Source: Rhizophagus irregularis (Eukaryota; Glomeromycota; Glomeromycetes; Glomerales; Glomeraceae). From it: a stretch of 64,000 bases of DNA. Each line of letters starts with the position of its first letter. The first letter of the stretch is position 1. Location of the stretch: positions 744,001 through 808,000 of the forward strand of contig NC_089445.1 of NCBI RefSeq assembly GCF_026210795.1, written 5' to 3'. Position numbers and translations under genes: made by a program. The notes under the pieces were generated by a model. That model saw nothing but the letters and a program-made list of their open reading frames with translations, ran no database searches and was not told where the DNA came from. Shown piece after piece: positions 60,849 through 64,000 of the stretch.

Positions 60849-61014
60849 TAAACTTAGAAATTTTCTTTATTTTATTCTTAATAAAAAAAATTAAATAATA
60901 ATAATTTTATTTTTATAATTTTAATAATTATTAAAATATAATATAAAATAATTTTTTATTTGAAAATAATTATTTTTATTTGTATTAGTATTAGTGAACT
61001 ATTAGTTATATTAA

Positions 61015-61252
61015 GGTTGCTTGCCGAAACCTAGGGGTTTAAGCAAGATGGCGTTTCGCCGAAAAGCGAAATTCTGCCAAAACTATATTAAAGTTATATT
61101 AAAAAACTGGCGAAACTTTGGAGAAAGGCGAAACTGCCAAAACTTATTATAAATGCCGAAACTGCCAAAACTCTGCCAAAACTATAATAAATCTATAGTA
61201 AAATTTTGACGAAACTAATCATAGGATTTTGAAGAGGTTTAGACAAGCAACC
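61015..61252. mobile_element. 238-bp TTAA-flanked MITE
   Basis: Ends GGTTGCTTGCCGAAACC and, in reverse complement, GGTTGCTTGTCTAAACC, flanked by TTAA (61011-61014, 61253-61256). TTAA duplication is the mark of piggyBac and Kolobok elements. The interior repeats GCGAAACTGCCAAAACT-type phrases several times. Confidence 0.75.
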
Positions 61253-61888
61253 TTAAGTTATATTATGGAAAAGTAATTTTTTTTTTAACTTTAGCTTTTA
61301 TTTATTAAGTATATAGTTACAAATTAAAATGATTTATTACTTTATATTTACTTATTTCTTTTCTTTTTAATAATATATTTATTATACATTATATATTAAA
61401 ATTTTTATTTATCCTTCTTTTTTTTTTAATAATAATAATAAATCAGAAAATAATAATAATTGTCCCAAATTTTCAAAGTAAATTATGATTACAATAAAAA
61501 ATGAGACATTGTCAAAAATATAAGAAAAATTGGTCATTATACTTTATAATATCCAAATAAATAAAATCTATATAAAGTGAAATGAATAATATAAATACAA
61601 ATTTTTTTTTTTTTAAAAAAAAAAATATTGATATAAAATATAAATTTTAGGAGGGGTGATTTAACCCAGGTTATTTAATCCAGAAGGCAAGTTAGCAAAA
61701 TTCAATTAATAAAATTGCAAATATATACTGTATATACTATATAATTGTTAAAATAAATTTATATATAACTTCAAATCACAGGAGGTGATCATCACCGTTG
61801 GCCAGAATTATCAATTTTTACCGGCACAATATTTTTTTAATGCTGGTCGATCATCATAATTTCAGTCACCGGTGATCAAAATTCTTTT
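61253..61888. other. AT-rich stretch with one perfect palindrome
   Basis: Contains GGTGATCATCACC near 61785 and a GATCATCAT/CACCGGTGATC-rich segment to about 61880. No gene is seen. Confidence 0.35.
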
Positions 61889-62185
61889 ATTAATTTTTGA
61901 CTTTGACTAAATTTTGGACTTATAAATTTTAGTAAATTTATTTTAATTATAATTAAACGCTTTTGGACAAGATATTTCATTTTGGTTATTAAAATAAATT
62001 GAAAAAAAATATATATATTTAGTAAATTTATTTTAATTATAATTAAACACTTTTGGTCATAAACTCATGATATTTCATTTGATAATTAAATAATTTTTGA
62101 ACTTTGACTAAATTTTGGACTTATAAATTTTAGTAAATTTATTTTAATTATAATTAAACGGTTTTGGTCATGATATTTCATTTTT
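61889..62185. repeat. Tandem repeat, about three units of 70-100 bp
   Basis: The phrase TTTAGTAAATTTATTTTAAT followed by TATAATTAAAC.CTTTTGG recurs at about 61930, 62019 and 62130. The first and third copies also share the lead TTTGACTAAATTTTGGACTT. The middle unit lacks this lead. Confidence 0.75.
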
Positions 62186-62463
62186 GGCAATCAATTTCTT
62201 AAGGATTATCAAACGGATATTTATTTATTTTATTTCATATGATAAAAGTATAATTATAAAAATTTATTAAAAATAAATAAAAAACATCTATATCTATTTA
62301 TTACTATAAATAAACCTTATTTTGTGCTATCTAAAGGTTAAAATTCATTTTTCCTTTAAATTTGTAAAAAAAAAAAAGGTTTTTTTTATTAAATTGTTAA
62401 CTAATCAAAATTATCACATATAAATTTGAAATAACATAATTATTACCATCCAATTATATTTAT

Positions 62464-62590
62464 TTACAGGTTAAAACCGGTCCTCGTGCCGTCGTGCGTG
62501 ATCGTGTGAAGAAGCAAAAAAATTTGCGATCCAGCTGCGCCACGCGTGATTAAATCTGCTCCGTACCTGCAGCAATTGAAGTGATGGTTT
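62464..62590 (+). other. GC-rich island, possible exon or element fragment
   Basis: A roughly 120-bp block far GC-richer than its surroundings, beginning just after TATTTACAG, which looks like a splice acceptor. One frame reads VKTGPRAVVRDRVKKQKNLR before a stop. I do not recognise the sequence. It could be an exon of a gene whose other parts I cannot find, or a piece of a repeat. Confidence 0.25.
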
Positions 62591-64000
62591 ACAGATTGAA
62601 TATTTTAACCCTTTTATTTATTATTAAAAAATTAAATTATTTGGAGATTTTTCAATTTTAAAGAATTTTATGATAACAAATTCTCGAAATTGTCAAGAAA
62701 AAAAATTCGATACAAAGAATGTTTATAATATGCAATAAAACTGAACACATGTTTTATAAACAAAATAATTAATTACTTATATAAGAATTAATCTTACCAT
62801 AAATTATCAATTTACTCATACAGATAAGAAAAGAAGTTTCGCATAATCTATGCATTTTATTATTTTATACTAAAAAGTCAAAGATGATCACTTATTTATT
62901 GATAGGTAAAATTTGGATATTTGCAGGAAAAAAAAAATTTTTATCAGCCACAGCCACTTTATCTTTATTATTATCACCAAAAATTTACATTTTATCAAAC
63001 ATGAATACTTGATTTTGTTTTATAACATATCAATTTCGGCTTTTTTTTTGTAACGATCCTTATTAAGTTCACAAATTAAGCCTAGTTTCGCGCTTTTCGA
63101 AACTGATTCTTTTAACGATTAAATGATAATAGGAAAAATGGGGAGAGAAAAAAAAAAAGAGAGACACAAATTCCCGCCGAGGAAATGAATCCTTTTTAGG
63201 TTTATCACATTGTAAATCAAACGATCCTCCTTTATTTGTATATTGATAGGGCCGTCTATCAAAGAAAACAAACAATGAAATCGAAAATCAATGTAACTCC
63301 CTATTGTAAGAAAAAAAAAAAAAATTCTAAAAGCGAAAAAAAATATGATTCGAATAATCTTTTAAATATCCAATTTTGGTTTATCTTATATAAGAATAAT
63401 TATAGAACATGCAGAATCACGAGTTTATCGTTATCTTTTACACGTTTTTGATAATATATAGTTACAACTTGAACAGTTTTAATTCTGTTCACGGAATTTT
63501 TCGGAGCCCATATTACTTATTATTTTGTGGAGAAATTTTATATCACATTATGCAATATCCTCTTATCAGCATACGTAAATGAATATTGTGCAACTCAACA
63601 AACCCAATGAAATGCCCCCCAAAGTAATGTGAAAATCTTTCCTTATTTGAAAAAGGCGAGATAGAAAGAATAAAGAAAATTGCTTAAAATAAAAAATAAT
63701 AATTTTTTTTATCTTATCTAATTAACTAATTTTTGTCTTATCTTTGGAAAAAAAAAAGATCTTTTTGTTAATAATTTATGTCGAAAGTGGAAAACAAATA
63801 TGTCCGATTCAAAAACATTGCCTTAACAAAAGTAAAAAGACCCTTTGATTATCTTATCTTTAATACTTGTTTCATATTTCATATTAAATTATTAAACATT
63901 TCCTATTTTAATTGTTAAAATCTTATAATGATAAGATAAAAGAATAATTACGTTTAATTATTTTGATCGGGATATTCTTTAATGAAAACATGTTGCCTGT
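62591..64000. other. AT-rich right end without recognisable features
   Basis: Short open frames at 63069-63275 and 63236-63451 overlap on opposite strands and show no domain similarity. It may be a promoter region for a gene beyond the right edge. Confidence 0.35.

Noticed and set aside
62464-62590. tRNA or rRNA fragment in the GC-rich island
   Set aside because: No cloverleaf, A/B box or rRNA signature could be recognised.

Overview
The window looks like nuclear DNA of an arbuscular mycorrhizal fungus close to Rhizophagus (Glomeromycotina). It is very AT-rich, its introns are short (about 40-110 bp) with GTAAGT-like donors, and it carries gene families typical of that lineage: BTB/TLDc proteins, MATH-BTB proteins, and TKL-type kinases with an N-terminal CxxC...WCxxC motif. 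This assignment rests on protein style recalled from the lineage, not on a database search.

Layout. 1-11.7 kb is a housekeeping block: a BTB-BACK-TLDc gene (minus, cut by the left edge), MED16 of the Mediator tail (minus, about 14 exons), a Myb/SANT regulator (plus, with a probable GC-AG intron) and TRS65, a TRAPP subunit (minus, 7 exons). 13.4-21.2 kb is a head-to-tail tandem array of four minus-strand MATH-BTB genes with decayed relics of further copies between them; a fifth copy lies on the plus strand at 36.3 kb. 21.2-35.0 kb is a segmentally duplicated kinase cluster: intact copies at 22.6, 30.2 and 33.7 kb (the last inverted), a pseudogene at 26.1 kb and a truncated relic at 33.1 kb. 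All copies whose catalytic loop survives read HKN where HRD or HKD is expected, so this looks like a pseudokinase subfamily.

38-62 kb is a transposon-rich, gene-poor tract. It holds a tandem satellite with a roughly 0.6-0.8 kb unit, pogo-like elements, several hAT-like elements with 8-bp target duplications, a small family with 6-bp target duplications, a processed retrocopy, a broken DDE-like/zinc-finger gene of a family I associate with cnidarians and sponges, and a nearly complete but frameshifted 7.8-kb LINE (ORF1, endonuclease, reverse transcriptase, RNase H) inserted into a pogo-like element. Small TA- and TTAA-flanked elements and a short tandem repeat follow. The last 1.4 kb is AT-rich with nothing recognisable.

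The intact genes suggest transcription control (MED16, Myb), vesicle traffic (TRS65) and two fast-duplicating families: ubiquitin-ligase-adaptor-like MATH-BTB proteins and kinase-like proteins. The 24-62 kb mobile DNA records several layers of nested insertion that can be ordered in time.
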